DNA of 64,000 bases from Bacteriovoracaceae bacterium. Its GTDB lineage: Bacteria; Bdellovibrionota; Bacteriovoracia; Bacteriovoracales; Bacteriovoracaceae. Below, one piece after another: positions 29,366 to 38,988 of the stretch (the stretch's first letter is position 1; each line of letters opens with the position of its first letter). The notes below the pieces were generated by a model. That model was not told the origin of the DNA, ran no database searches, and saw only the letters and a list, made by a program, of their open reading frames with translations. The DNA lies in NCBI GenBank assembly GCA_024711325.1, contig JANJTC010000005.1:372001-436000 (forward strand), written 5' to 3'. The translations under genes and the position numbers were made by a program.

Positions 29366-30088
29366 ATGCGCTCACTTATCTTACTTTTTATTTTTCTCAG
29401 TCTTCCTTGTTTTTCCAAAGTGGTATTAATTGATCCTGGCCATGGAGGAGAAGAAGTTGGAGCGATTGGGCATCTGGATGGCAATAAAAGAAAGAAAGTT
29501 TATGAGAAGGAATTGTCCCTCCGCTTGTCTAAAAAAATTAAAGACGAACTAAGCAAAAGCACCTCAGCGTACTTAACCCGAAGTGTTGACCGGACTGTCA
29601 GCTTGCAGGAACGTGCTGATCTGGCCGATCTGGTAAAAGCGGATTTATTCTTATCTATTCATTTCAATTCTTCGCCGAATTCCAGAAGCCACGGCTTTGA
29701 ACTTTATTACCTCGACAATAACTCCAATGTTGCCGCCAATAAGGTTGAACGTGCGGAAAACTTAAATCTTCAAGGTGAAGAGTTAATTGTAAATCAGATT
29801 CTGGTCGATCTGGTGGTTCAGCAAACGGTGACTCATTCTAAGCAGCTGGCCGGAGCGGTTCATGAACATGTAAAACCTGTCATCCGACGGCATAAAATAG
29901 ATGACAGAGGGGTTAAGCCTGGTCTTTTCTATGTGCTGGCGCTGTCAAAGCGTCCAGGACTTTTAGTGGAAGTGGGATTTGTTTCAAATCATAAAGAGTT
30001 AAAAAAAGTTCGGGAAGAGAAATTCTTAAATGAGATGGCCAAAGCTATCTCTTCCGGTGTTCTGGCCTTTATTAAGGCCCAAAAATAA
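29366..30088 (+). CDS. N-acetylmuramoyl-L-alanine amidase (Amidase_3)
   Basis: VVLIDPGHGGEEVGAIG, KADLFLSIHFNSS, RPGLLVEVGFVSNHKE. Confidence 0.9.
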   Translation: MRSLILLFIFLSLPCFSKVVLIDPGHGGEEVGAIGHLDGNKRKKVYEKELSLRLSKKIKDELSKSTSAYLTRSVDRTVSLQERADLADLVKADLFLSIHFNSSPNSRSHGFELYYLDNNSNVAANKVERAENLNLQGEELIVNQILVDLVVQQTVTHSKQLAGAVHEHVKPVIRRHKIDDRGVKPGLFYVLALSKRPGLLVEVGFVSNHKELKKVREEKFLNEMAKAISSGVLAFIKAQK

Positions 30089-30117
30089 AAAACCCACATA
30101 CAAGATGTGGGTTCTCT
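30088..30117. terminator. Intrinsic terminator-like hairpin
   Basis: AACCCACAT-ACAAG-ATGTGGGTT between convergent genes. Confidence 0.65.
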
Positions 30118-30141
30118 AAAATGCTTAATTAAATTTAAAAA

Positions 30142-30714
30142 TTAGAGGCAGAGTGGAGCAGGGAAACGGGTTCCTTGTGAAGATCCGCCATCCATCCATC
30201 TAAACTCGGCAGTGGCCCCACCTGGGAACATAACTGTCGCTGCTGTAATAGGTTTGAAGCTACAACGTGAGTATGATCCGATTTTAACACCCAGAAGTTG
30301 TCCCTGACCATTTGGTGCAAATGAACGTTGACACATATAACCCACAAAAAGTGGAGGTTGTCCTGTGGCCTGACCGGCCAGAACTGCAACGTCGCCGTAA
30401 GAAGTCACACCAACATAAATATCACCTGCCGGAATGACGGTTGGGAATTGAGTTAATGGAATCTGAATTTGAAGTCGCTGATTAGTGAATTGTCCTGTAC
30501 TGCTTCGACAGGGATTCTGGTTCATGACATCGGCCACTTTTAAATTTCCATAAGAATAGGGCGAATTTATATTGGTATAATTCACGCCATATGGACTGGT
30601 ATAAGGGTTATTATAATTCCAGGAATCTTTCTTCCCAGACTCATTTTCCTTACCACAGGCAATAAGCATGGTTAAGAGAGTGAGATGTAATAGCCCTAGG
30701 CCTATAGATTTCAT
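30142..30714 (-). CDS. Hypothetical lipoprotein
   Basis: Signal peptide with lipobox LTMLIACGK. Confidence 0.65.
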   Translation of the reverse strand: MKSIGLGLLHLTLLTMLIACGKENESGKKDSWNYNNPYTSPYGVNYTNINSPYSYGNLKVADVMNQNPCRSSTGQFTNQRLQIQIPLTQFPTVIPAGDIYVGVTSYGDVAVLAGQATGQPPLFVGYMCQRSFAPNGQGQLLGVKIGSYSRCSFKPITAATVMFPGGATAEFRWMDGGSSQGTRFPAPLCL

Positions 30715-30867
30715 GATAAGACTCCTTCGTCTTAGACGATTCTCGTCTCCTATCGGTTACTACCCCCTTGTGACTTTAGCTTTTTTTGAAAACGGTACCA
30801 AATAGTCAGGTATAGCTCAGGTTTTAAAGCCTAAAACTGCCTAGTTTTAAGAGTTTAGAAATCCTTT

Positions 30868-31839
30868 ATGATAAGAGGGGTGCGACCAAAAATTATAACT
30901 TATCCCATTTCTCAACTCAAACGGGTCTTCAAAACTGAAGACAGTCGGTTCATTGCCATCGTAGGTTTAAAGATTTCCAGCATCTCTTTTGGGGTGACGC
31001 TGATTGTTTACTCTTTTTTATTTGAAGTCATTCGTCTAAATCATGCTTTTTTTCAGGCCCATGGTTTTATTGAACTAAGTGATGAAAGCTTTTTTTATGA
31101 TTTTGTTATTCAAGAAGCTTTAGAGAATGCCACTCTCTTGTTTAGTTTTCACATTTTTTTGTTTTTCATCGGGGCCTATGCAGGGTGGTTGATCCTCAGA
31201 CCGTTCAGAATCATCTCTGAATATTGTGAGGCGGTCATTGAAAATCCCAATGCGGTTTATCGGGTAGAGGAATTTAGTACCTATAATCTTTTAACCCGTT
31301 TCTCCGAATTCTTCTTTGAGTTTTTAAGAGAGTCCCGCAAGAAAAATGAAATAATTTCTAACAGTATTCCTCCTCAATACTCAAGGATTCATAAGCCGGT
31401 ATTTGACAAGATATTCATGCTGCATTTTGGAATCCTGCTGGTCATTGTCTCTTTGACCAGCGGGCTGTTTATTATTGAGAATGCCTCTTCGATTTATATG
31501 TCGATGATTGAACTTGCCACCACTTCCTTACCAGAATCCAAGGCTGTGGGACAATTTTTTGGACAGCAGATGTTTATTCTGGACGATATTGTGTGGCTAA
31601 CTATTATCCTCCTGGCCTTTAGCTACATTCTTTTAGGATTTCATCTTTATGCTAAAGTTTCGGGAGCAGCATTTGGTATTTTTTCTACGATGCGTGCTTT
31701 TATGAAAGGGAACCATTCTAGTCGGGTACATCTAGTGGGTTTTGCCTATGTTCGGGATTACACCAGGAAATTGAACAAATACTTAGACTATATTGAAAAG
31801 AATTTAAGTAAGAACAAGGCCAAGAATTCCAATTTATGA
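30868..31839 (+). CDS. Hypothetical multi-TM membrane protein
   Basis: Several hydrophobic segments in a 323 aa ORF. Confidence 0.55.
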   Translation: MIRGVRPKIITYPISQLKRVFKTEDSRFIAIVGLKISSISFGVTLIVYSFLFEVIRLNHAFFQAHGFIELSDESFFYDFVIQEALENATLLFSFHIFLFFIGAYAGWLILRPFRIISEYCEAVIENPNAVYRVEEFSTYNLLTRFSEFFFEFLRESRKKNEIISNSIPPQYSRIHKPVFDKIFMLHFGILLVIVSLTSGLFIIENASSIYMSMIELATTSLPESKAVGQFFGQQMFILDDIVWLTIILLAFSYILLGFHLYAKVSGAAFGIFSTMRAFMKGNHSSRVHLVGFAYVRDYTRKLNKYLDYIEKNLSKNKAKNSNL

Positions 31840-31883
31840 TAATTTATTACTGAAAACTAACCTAATGGTAGAAAAGGAATGAC

Positions 31884-32663
31884 ATGAAAAGAATGATTTT
31901 TCTTGCAGCTGCATTGATTCTTGCAACTGCTTGTACGTCAAAAGACGATCTTAAAAAGATGCTTAAAGAGAATCCGGATATTATTACTGAAGCCATTGAA
32001 GCGAATCCAAATAAATTCATCGATGCTTTAAATAATGCTGTCAAGGCCGCTCAGGAAGGCGAAGGCAAAAGACGTGAAGATGAAGAGAAGAAAGCTCTGG
32101 AAGAAAGTTTCAATAATCCACTTCAGGCCGAAATTCGTTCTGATGAAAGTTTCCGCGGTAACAAAGATGCTCCGATCACATTAGTTGAATATTCTGACTT
32201 TGAATGTCCATTCTGTGCTCGTGGTTACAATACTGTTACAGAACTTATGAAAAAGTATGACGGAAAAATCCGTTTTGTTTATAAACATCTTCCTCTTAGT
32301 TTCCATCCACAGGCGATGCCTGCTTCTCAGTACTATGAAGCCATCCGTCTGCAAGATCCTAAGAAGGCCTGGGAATTCCATGACCGTATTTATAACGATC
32401 AACGTAAACTTCAAAATGGTGAAGCTTTCTTGAAGTCAATTGCGAAAGATCTTAAAGTTGACATGAAGAAACTTGAAAAAGACATCAAGTCAGAAGTTGT
32501 TCAAAAGCGTATTGATGCAGACATGGCAGAAGCCGCTAAATTTGGTTTTCAGGGAACTCCTGGATTCCTTTTAAATGGTATTCCAGTTAAAGGTGCTTAT
32601 CCTGCAAGCCATTTTGATGGAATTATTGAAGAGCTAAAAAAACGCGGAAAAATTAGTCTTTAA
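31884..32663 (+). CDS. DsbA-family thiol oxidoreductase, predicted lipoprotein
   Basis: Lipobox LILATAC; LVEYSDFECPFCARGY (CPFC active site); GFQGTPGFLLNG. Confidence 0.88.
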   Translation: MKRMIFLAAALILATACTSKDDLKKMLKENPDIITEAIEANPNKFIDALNNAVKAAQEGEGKRREDEEKKALEESFNNPLQAEIRSDESFRGNKDAPITLVEYSDFECPFCARGYNTVTELMKKYDGKIRFVYKHLPLSFHPQAMPASQYYEAIRLQDPKKAWEFHDRIYNDQRKLQNGEAFLKSIAKDLKVDMKKLEKDIKSEVVQKRIDADMAEAAKFGFQGTPGFLLNGIPVKGAYPASHFDGIIEELKKRGKISL

Positions 32664-32692
32664 GAAATATCTCTTATATTGAGATTTCATCA

Positions 32693-32720
32693 GGCCCGGC
32701 TTTGCCGGGCCTTTTTTTTG
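32693..32720 (+). terminator. Rho-independent terminator after the DsbA-like gene
   Basis: GGCCCGGC-TTT-GCCGGGCC followed by T8. Confidence 0.92.
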
Positions 32721-32760
32721 TATCCGAGCTTGATCCGAGTAAAACGGTGGTCCATTTTTA

Positions 32761-32902
32761 ACGGCAGAATTTGCCGAAAGTCACGGCAATGACAGTGGAA
32801 TCGCCCAAAACGGCAAATTGTACCCAATCCCAGGGGCAATCCTTGATTCAAATGCCAATGGAAGTTATAATTTTGACTAAGCCCAAGGATTGGGCATTTT
32901 TC
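32761..32902 (+). promoter_or_regulatory. Candidate structured cis-regulatory leader of the flagellar operon
   Basis: AATTTGCCG (32768-32776)/CGGCAAATT (32811-32819) stem with internal GTCA/TGAC hairpin; GCCCAA-GGA-TTGGGC-ATTTTT terminator-like hairpin (32881-32901); upstream CCCAATCC (32823-32830) and CAATCCTTG (32837-32845) complementary to that hairpin. Confidence 0.45.
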
Positions 32903-32914
32903 TTAAAGGTAACA

Positions 32915-33454
32915 ATGGCTGAAGAAAATAATCCAGGACAGGTTCCACCCTCCTCTAAAAACCCCTTACTCACAATACTTATGATTGTGAACATCGTTGC
33001 AATGGGCACAGTCGCTTATTTCCAATGGCGCTTTATGGATATGGAATCCAAGCGTCCGGAACTCACAACACTCCTGAAAGAAAGCAACTCTTCTTCAGGT
33101 GCATCGGAAGATGCAGCTGGCGAACAGAAAAAAGTTGAGACGGTAAAGCAGGATAATCTACTTACGCTTGATAACTTTACGGTGAATCTCGCTCAAGGGG
33201 ATGGACCACGACGCTATGTTCGTCTCGATGCTGTTTTAAAAATGAGTGACGATGCTCAGAATGCAGAATTTGTTGCGAGAAAACCCCAGATTCGCGACAC
33301 CATCATCAGTATTCTGAACACAAAAAGACCGGAAGACCTTCTTAAAAAAGAAGGTAAGAGTTTTTTAAAAGAAGAGATTAAAGCTTCTATCAATTCATTT
33401 TTGATTGATGGAAAAGTGGAAGATATTTACTACATCAGCTTCCAAATCAACTAA
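32915..33454 (+). CDS. fliL: Flagellar basal body-associated protein FliL
   Basis: Single TM then DNLLTLDNFTVNLAQGDGPRRYVRLDAVLKM..; MAEENNPG start after AAAGG SD. Confidence 0.88.
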   Translation: MAEENNPGQVPPSSKNPLLTILMIVNIVAMGTVAYFQWRFMDMESKRPELTTLLKESNSSSGASEDAAGEQKKVETVKQDNLLTLDNFTVNLAQGDGPRRYVRLDAVLKMSDDAQNAEFVARKPQIRDTIISILNTKRPEDLLKKEGKSFLKEEIKASINSFLIDGKVEDIYYISFQIN

Positions 33455-33496
33455 CTAGCAGGACGCTTCTTAGTTTAAGTCCCAGGAGGGGAAATC

Positions 33497-34498
33497 ATGG
33501 CCCAAGTACTGAGCCAAGACGAAGTAGACGCATTATTAAATGCCGTCAACGATGATGGAGATTCGGGTTCCTCTGGTGATTCTGGTGGGATGGATGGATT
33601 TGGTGAAGTCGAAGAGAACGATGCCAATATCCAGCCTTATGACCTGACTAACCAGGATCGAGTTATCCGCGGCCGAATGCCGATCCTTGAAATTATTTAC
33701 GAGCGATTCATTCGTCAGTTTCGTGTGTCTCTCTCAAACTCCCTTCGCAAAATCTCAACGATCTCAATGATTTCTACCGATCTTTTAAAGTTTGGTGAAT
33801 TTGTAAATACTCTTCCGATTCCTTCTTGCATGTGTATCATGCGTTTTAACGAATTACGCGGCCCTGCTCTGATCGTATTTGAATCAAAACTTGCCTATGC
33901 GATCATTGATTCATACTTCGGCGGAACGGATCGACCTTTCACTAAAATTGAAGGAAAAGAATTTACCTCCATTGAACTTTCTTTCATGAGACGTGTAATG
34001 GATATGGCCATTAATGATCTGGAAGAAGCTTGGGCGCCAGTTCACAGAATTGATGCTCAATACGTACGTACTGAAATTAACCCGCAGTTTGTGGGTGTGG
34101 TTCCTCCTTCAGACGTAATTATCACGACTACCTTCGAAGTAGAGTTTGAATCTGCTTCAGGTACCATCATGGTGGTTATCCCTTACTCAACCATCGAGCC
34201 GATTAAACAAAAACTTTCATCAAGTTATCAGACTGATAATGATGTTGTGGATACTCTCTGGACTCGTTCAATGCAGGAACATGTTCAACATGCCCATGCA
34301 ACAGCAGTCGTAAAACTGGGTGAAACAGAAATGACAATTGGAGATCTTATCGGCCTTCAGGTCGGTGATATCATTCCTTTGTCTCAGGAAGTTTCCGGCG
34401 AACTGGATTTAGAGATTGAAGATGCAAAAAAACTAAAATGTTTGATCGGCGTATACAAGGGCAACCGCGCTGTTCAAGTCACCCGTAGAATCACATAA
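33497..34498 (+). CDS. fliM: Flagellar motor switch protein FliM
   Basis: N-terminal [13 protein letters not shown] and FliM core; AGGAGGGG SD. Confidence 0.96.
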   Translation: MAQVLSQDEVDALLNAVNDDGDSGSSGDSGGMDGFGEVEENDANIQPYDLTNQDRVIRGRMPILEIIYERFIRQFRVSLSNSLRKISTISMISTDLLKFGEFVNTLPIPSCMCIMRFNELRGPALIVFESKLAYAIIDSYFGGTDRPFTKIEGKEFTSIELSFMRRVMDMAINDLEEAWAPVHRIDAQYVRTEINPQFVGVVPPSDVIITTTFEVEFESASGTIMVVIPYSTIEPIKQKLSSSYQTDNDVVDTLWTRSMQEHVQHAHATAVVKLGETEMTIGDLIGLQVGDIIPLSQEVSGELDLEIEDAKKLKCLIGVYKGNRAVQVTRRIT

Positions 34499-34509
34499 AG
34501 GACAAGAAC

Positions 34510-34866
34510 ATGACGTCATCAGAAATGTCAGAGAACAACAAAGATGCTATTCGCGAACTCGCGGACCAGATTAAAGCGGGTGATGATGCTCTTAATAAGC
34601 TTAAGGTTCAGAACCTTGACTTTATCCTGGATATTCCACTTAAGGTGAGTGTGGAACTTGGAAGGGCCAAAGTGATCATTAAAGATTTATTACAATTAGG
34701 TCAGGGATCTGTCCTGGAACTGGATAAGCTGGCCGGTGAACCTTTAGAGGTTCTGGTAAATGGCAAGCTGGTTGCAAGAGGGGAAGTCGTGGTGGTGAAC
34801 GAGAAATTCGGAATCCGACTCACAGATATTATTAGTCCTCTTGAACGTATTGAATCGCTTAAGTAA
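34510..34866 (+). CDS. fliN: Flagellar motor switch protein FliN
   Basis: [69 protein letters not shown]. Confidence 0.95.
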   Translation: MTSSEMSENNKDAIRELADQIKAGDDALNKLKVQNLDFILDIPLKVSVELGRAKVIIKDLLQLGQGSVLELDKLAGEPLEVLVNGKLVARGEVVVVNEKFGIRLTDIISPLERIESLK

Positions 34867-34906
34867 CTGTTGGATTTTTCGGTAGTAAACCAGGAAGGAT
34901 TACTCT

Positions 34907-36046
34907 ATGAATAGGAAGCTCATTACTCTCATCCTTTTGACTCTGGCATCATTAAGTGCCCAGGCCGGTGTCAAAGTGACGTCTCTTAATCTGAAAACCA
35001 ACGGTTCAAATGGATATTTTAATATAGCCCTGGAAGGCCGCTCTGGCGAACTTCCTGATTATAAAGTCACTGGTAAAACAATTGAAGTTACACTCAGTGA
35101 CGCTGAAGCCTTTAATGGCATTTATAGGAATGTAAGTGGTGCTCAACTTTCTGCGAATGTTTTAAATGGTAAGGCCGTTATCAAAATCGTTCTGCCTTAT
35201 GAAGTGAAAGCTGAAGGCGTGAACCTTGGATGGAAGAATAAGAACATTGAAGTCATTTTCCCAAGAGGTACTGTTGCCCGGGTAGAAAGTGACAAGCCGG
35301 TTATTCCGACTAAACCAGCAGCTCCTAAGAAAACTGAAAATAAAGTTTTGGCAAAAATAGAAAAGAGTACAGTCGCAAAAGAAACTCTAAACGAGGATTA
35401 TCTTAATAATCTGGTAAAAGAAGAAACTGCCAAAACTGCTCGACGTGATACTGATATTCCGAAGCCTAATGAAATAAAAAAAGACGAAGTTAAAGTGAAC
35501 CAGGCGGCGATTGCGCGAACTGAAATTCCGGCCAATGATAATTTTTCTTTTGCCGGATACGCTGTTAAGTTTGGGATTTTCTTAGCAATGGTCTTGGGTC
35601 TGTTTTATGGAGTGGTTCAGCTTTTGAAAAAAGGTGTCTTTAACCGTGGGAAACTAGGTTTTTTAAATAACACACAATTGATTCAGGTTTTAAGCACTAC
35701 TTATGTGGCACCTAAGCGTTCACTTATGGTTGTTAAGGCCCATAATCAGATCTTTCTAGTGGCCAACTCTGAAAGCGGACTGACGTTTCTGTCAGAAATG
35801 ACGGATACAACGGGTCTGATCAAAGAGGGGGAAAAGTTTGTAACAGGAACTAATTTTGATTTAAATCTGGGGACAGCTGAGAATTCATCAACTGCTCCAG
35901 AGTTTAAAATAAAAGAAAATATTAATGAATCAACTCCTGTTCCGGAAGAGAAGGGAATTGCTGCTCTATCTGCCAAAGATATCGTTAAGTTTTCTGATGA
36001 GTTAAAGAAGAAGGCCAAGAAGCTTAAGCCGATTGAGTTTAACTAA
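34907..36046 (+). CDS. fliO: FliO-type flagellar biosynthesis protein with extra N-terminal periplasmic domain
   Basis: Position between fliN and fliP; TM FLAMVLGLFYGVVQLLKK followed by FliO-like IQVLSTTYVAPKRSLMVVKAHNQIFLVA; N-terminal signal peptide and beta-rich domain. Confidence 0.75.
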   Translation: MNRKLITLILLTLASLSAQAGVKVTSLNLKTNGSNGYFNIALEGRSGELPDYKVTGKTIEVTLSDAEAFNGIYRNVSGAQLSANVLNGKAVIKIVLPYEVKAEGVNLGWKNKNIEVIFPRGTVARVESDKPVIPTKPAAPKKTENKVLAKIEKSTVAKETLNEDYLNNLVKEETAKTARRDTDIPKPNEIKKDEVKVNQAAIARTEIPANDNFSFAGYAVKFGIFLAMVLGLFYGVVQLLKKGVFNRGKLGFLNNTQLIQVLSTTYVAPKRSLMVVKAHNQIFLVANSESGLTFLSEMTDTTGLIKEGEKFVTGTNFDLNLGTAENSSTAPEFKIKENINESTPVPEEKGIAALSAKDIVKFSDELKKKAKKLKPIEFN

Positions 36047-36789
36047 TGAAAAGATTCTCTCAGTTTTCTCTCGCACTTCTTGCGCTGGTAGCGTCCCAGT
36101 CCGCTTTTTCACAACAGGCCAACCTTCCAGGGGTGGCCGTAAACTTTGGCCAAGGAACAAATCTTGTCGACACACTTGAAGTCCTTCTCCTCTTTACGAT
36201 CCTTACCCTCGCTCCAGCAATTATTATTCTTTGTACTTCTTTTACTCGTATCGTAGTTGTTCTCTCATTTATGAGGCAAGCCCTGGGAACCCAGAACATG
36301 CCACCCAATCAGCTTTTGATTGGCTTTGCCTTGTTCCTTTCGGTTTTTGTCATGATGCCGACTGGGAAATCAATTTATGAGAACACAATAAAGCCGTATC
36401 AGGCCAAACAAATTGATGCCACTCAGGCGATCACAGGTTTAGAAACTGATTTACGTGCTTTCATGGAAAAGCATGTGAGAAAAGCCGATATTGGTCTTTT
36501 TTATGATGTGACCAATGCAGCTGCCCCAGCGGATATTAAAGCTGTGCCCACTCATTATTTGATACCGGCCTTTATTATTTCAGAACTTAAAACGGCCTTC
36601 CAAATCGGGTTCCTGCTTTATATTCCATTTATTGTACTGGATATGGTGGTGGCATCAGTACTTATGGCCATGGGGATGATGATGCTTCCTCCAATGCTGG
36701 TTTCCATGCCTTTTAAACTGTTACTTTTTGTATTGGTCGATGGTTGGCAGCTGGTGACAGGTGCAATCCTCAGATCATTTAATACTTAG
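36046..36789 (+). CDS. fliP: Flagellar export protein FliP
   Basis: FTRIVVVLSFMRQALGTQNMPPNQLLIGFALFLSVFVM signature. Confidence 0.97.
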   Translation: MKRFSQFSLALLALVASQSAFSQQANLPGVAVNFGQGTNLVDTLEVLLLFTILTLAPAIIILCTSFTRIVVVLSFMRQALGTQNMPPNQLLIGFALFLSVFVMMPTGKSIYENTIKPYQAKQIDATQAITGLETDLRAFMEKHVRKADIGLFYDVTNAAAPADIKAVPTHYLIPAFIISELKTAFQIGFLLYIPFIVLDMVVASVLMAMGMMMLPPMLVSMPFKLLLFVLVDGWQLVTGAILRSFNT

Positions 36790-36800
36790 GGAGTCTTCAA

Positions 36801-37073
36801 GTGGAAAATGAATTTGCCGTTGAAGTGGTTAACCAGGCGATTAAAGTCACTCTTTTGCTGGCGGCACCAATGCTCATTGGTGCTCTGGTAGTGGGTATTC
36901 TTGTTTCGATATTTCAGGCCGTGACTCAGATTAATGAACAAACTTTATCATTTATACCAAAGATCCTTGTGATCATCGTGGCGCTGGTTATCTTCAGTCC
37001 CTGGATGATGGAAACCATGGTGACTTACACCCAGGACCTTTTCACAAGTATTCCGGAATTGATTAGGCGTTAA
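36801..37073 (+). CDS. fliQ: Flagellar export protein FliQ
   Basis: Short two-TM protein with ILVSIFQAVTQINEQTLSFIPK. Confidence 0.95.
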   Translation: MENEFAVEVVNQAIKVTLLLAAPMLIGALVVGILVSIFQAVTQINEQTLSFIPKILVIIVALVIFSPWMMETMVTYTQDLFTSIPELIRR

Positions 37074-37852
37074 TGAATTTTACCATTGCCGATCACACAG
37101 CCTTCTTGGCCTTCTGGCTGAGTTTTTCCCGATGGATCGCGGTTCTCTTTCAGTTACCACTGTTCGATAATGTGGCCGTACCAAATCTGGTTAAAGTTCT
37201 TGCAAGTTTCGTCATCTCCTTTGCTTTTTTTCCTGATCTTCGCGGCACGCTTGTTGCAGAAATTAATATGGTCGGAGTGGATAACATTTGGATTCTCCTG
37301 ATGTTTCATACCACTACCGGTCTAATTATTGGATTTTTGGTGAAAAGCATTATGACTCTATTTGTATCAGCTGGTAGCATTCTGACTCAGCAGATTGGTT
37401 TTGCATCTGTGAGCTATTTTGATCCCACTCAGGGTCAACAGATAGGTCCATTCGAACGGTTGATTGAATGGACTTTGCTTATCTTGATTCTTACTTCCGG
37501 GGCCCTGGTTCCCATGTTTAAAGGAGTGTTTCAGTCGTTTTATTCTGTCAATTTCTTAAACGCAGATAAAATGCTCAAAACGCCGGAATATTTCGTGTTA
37601 TTCTTTAAGTCAGCTTTCAGTGCTTCGATCCTTCTGGCCGGACCACTGATATTTGCAAACTTACTCATGAACCTGGTAATGGGAATTGTCGCCAGAACTG
37701 TTCCTCAAATGAACGTGTTAATGGTGAGTTTCGTAGTGAACATAGGTCTGGGACTTCTGCTCTTTTTAGGAATATCAGAGGAGTTTTTCCAGGTGAGTTT
37801 TGATTTATATGTTGAAAAACTAGGGTACTGGTTTCAATTCCTTTCACCTTAG
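37073..37852 (+). CDS. fliR: Flagellar export protein FliR
   Basis: Multi-TM ORF in conserved order; GIVARTVPQMNVLMVSFVVNIGLGLLL. Confidence 0.93.
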   Translation: MNFTIADHTAFLAFWLSFSRWIAVLFQLPLFDNVAVPNLVKVLASFVISFAFFPDLRGTLVAEINMVGVDNIWILLMFHTTTGLIIGFLVKSIMTLFVSAGSILTQQIGFASVSYFDPTQGQQIGPFERLIEWTLLILILTSGALVPMFKGVFQSFYSVNFLNADKMLKTPEYFVLFFKSAFSASILLAGPLIFANLLMNLVMGIVARTVPQMNVLMVSFVVNIGLGLLLFLGISEEFFQVSFDLYVEKLGYWFQFLSP

Positions 37853-37872
37853 TCCCATCATAAAGGCATAGG

Positions 37873-38949
37873 ATGGCCGACGAGAACGACGACGAAAAAA
37901 CCGAAGAACCCTCCCAACACAAGATTGATGAATCTCGTAAGAAGGGTGATGTTGCTTCTTCCAAAGAGCTTTCATCCGTATTGATTCTTACTGGATCCTT
38001 ACTCACATTAATCATCTGTGGTGTTTTTATTTATGAGCAGTTCACGGAATATATCGATTGGCTTTATCGCCAGGACTTCAGAACGGCCTATTCTCAGGAA
38101 AAATTCACGGATATTTTTCGACACACTATCTGGACATTGGTTAAATGTGTGGCCCCTTCCTTCGGTGCTTCTGTTTGTCTGGGAGTCTTATCTCAATTTA
38201 TGCAAATCGGTTTTCTTTATTCGCCGGAAATTTTAAATGCTGACATAGAACGATTGAATCCGATTAAAGGTTTTGGGAAACTGTTTTCCAAGAAAGCGGT
38301 CGTTGAGGCGATTAAAGGTGTTTTTAAATTCACGGTGGTAATCCTCATCACTTATTCAGTGATGAGGGATAACGTCGGATCATTCCTGGGATTCCTGCAT
38401 TCTGATGCCGGTCAAAGCTTGATGTTCGGTAAGTACCTGATGGCAAAACTTGGTTTTTCTATCTTGCTTGGTTTAGCGGTAGTGGCACTGGCCGATTTTG
38501 CATGGGAAAAGTGGTCCTACCGTCAGAAGATGATGATGACCAAGCAACAGGCCAAAGAAGAAGCCAAAGAGAAAGATGGAAATCCGGAAGTGAAGCAAAA
38601 GATCCGTCAGATTCAAAGGCAAATGGCCCAGAAACGGATGATGGATGATGTAAAGAAAGCAGACGTAATTGTTACAAATCCAACTCATATTAGTGTAGCA
38701 TTGAAGTATGATGGTCAGACGATGGTGGCCCCATCGGTGATGGCAAAAGGTGCCGATCATTTGGCCCTTCGCATTCGAGAGATTGCCAAGGAAAATGATA
38801 TTCCGATTGTAGAAAACATCATGCTAGCGCGGACTTTATATAAAACGGTGAAGGTGGGACATGGAGTTCCTAGAACACTGTATAAGGCCGTAGCAGAAAT
38901 ACTGAGCTTCGTTTACAAATTGAAACGTAAACAGAAAGCTCTGAAATAA
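37873..38949 (+). CDS. flhB: Flagellar export protein FlhB
   Basis: DEKTEEPSQHKIDESRKKGDVASSKEL and NPTH autocleavage motif. Confidence 0.96.
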   Translation: MADENDDEKTEEPSQHKIDESRKKGDVASSKELSSVLILTGSLLTLIICGVFIYEQFTEYIDWLYRQDFRTAYSQEKFTDIFRHTIWTLVKCVAPSFGASVCLGVLSQFMQIGFLYSPEILNADIERLNPIKGFGKLFSKKAVVEAIKGVFKFTVVILITYSVMRDNVGSFLGFLHSDAGQSLMFGKYLMAKLGFSILLGLAVVALADFAWEKWSYRQKMMMTKQQAKEEAKEKDGNPEVKQKIRQIQRQMAQKRMMDDVKKADVIVTNPTHISVALKYDGQTMVAPSVMAKGADHLALRIREIAKENDIPIVENIMLARTLYKTVKVGHGVPRTLYKAVAEILSFVYKLKRKQKALK

Positions 38950-38988
38950 TTTTTAGCTCAGGATGAGCGACTCTTTTGAGGAGATACC

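Noticed and set aside
32771-32914. ORF-track N-terminal extension of FliL
   Set aside because: FliL homology and a SD support the MAEENNPG start at 32915; the upstream part overlaps the structured leader.
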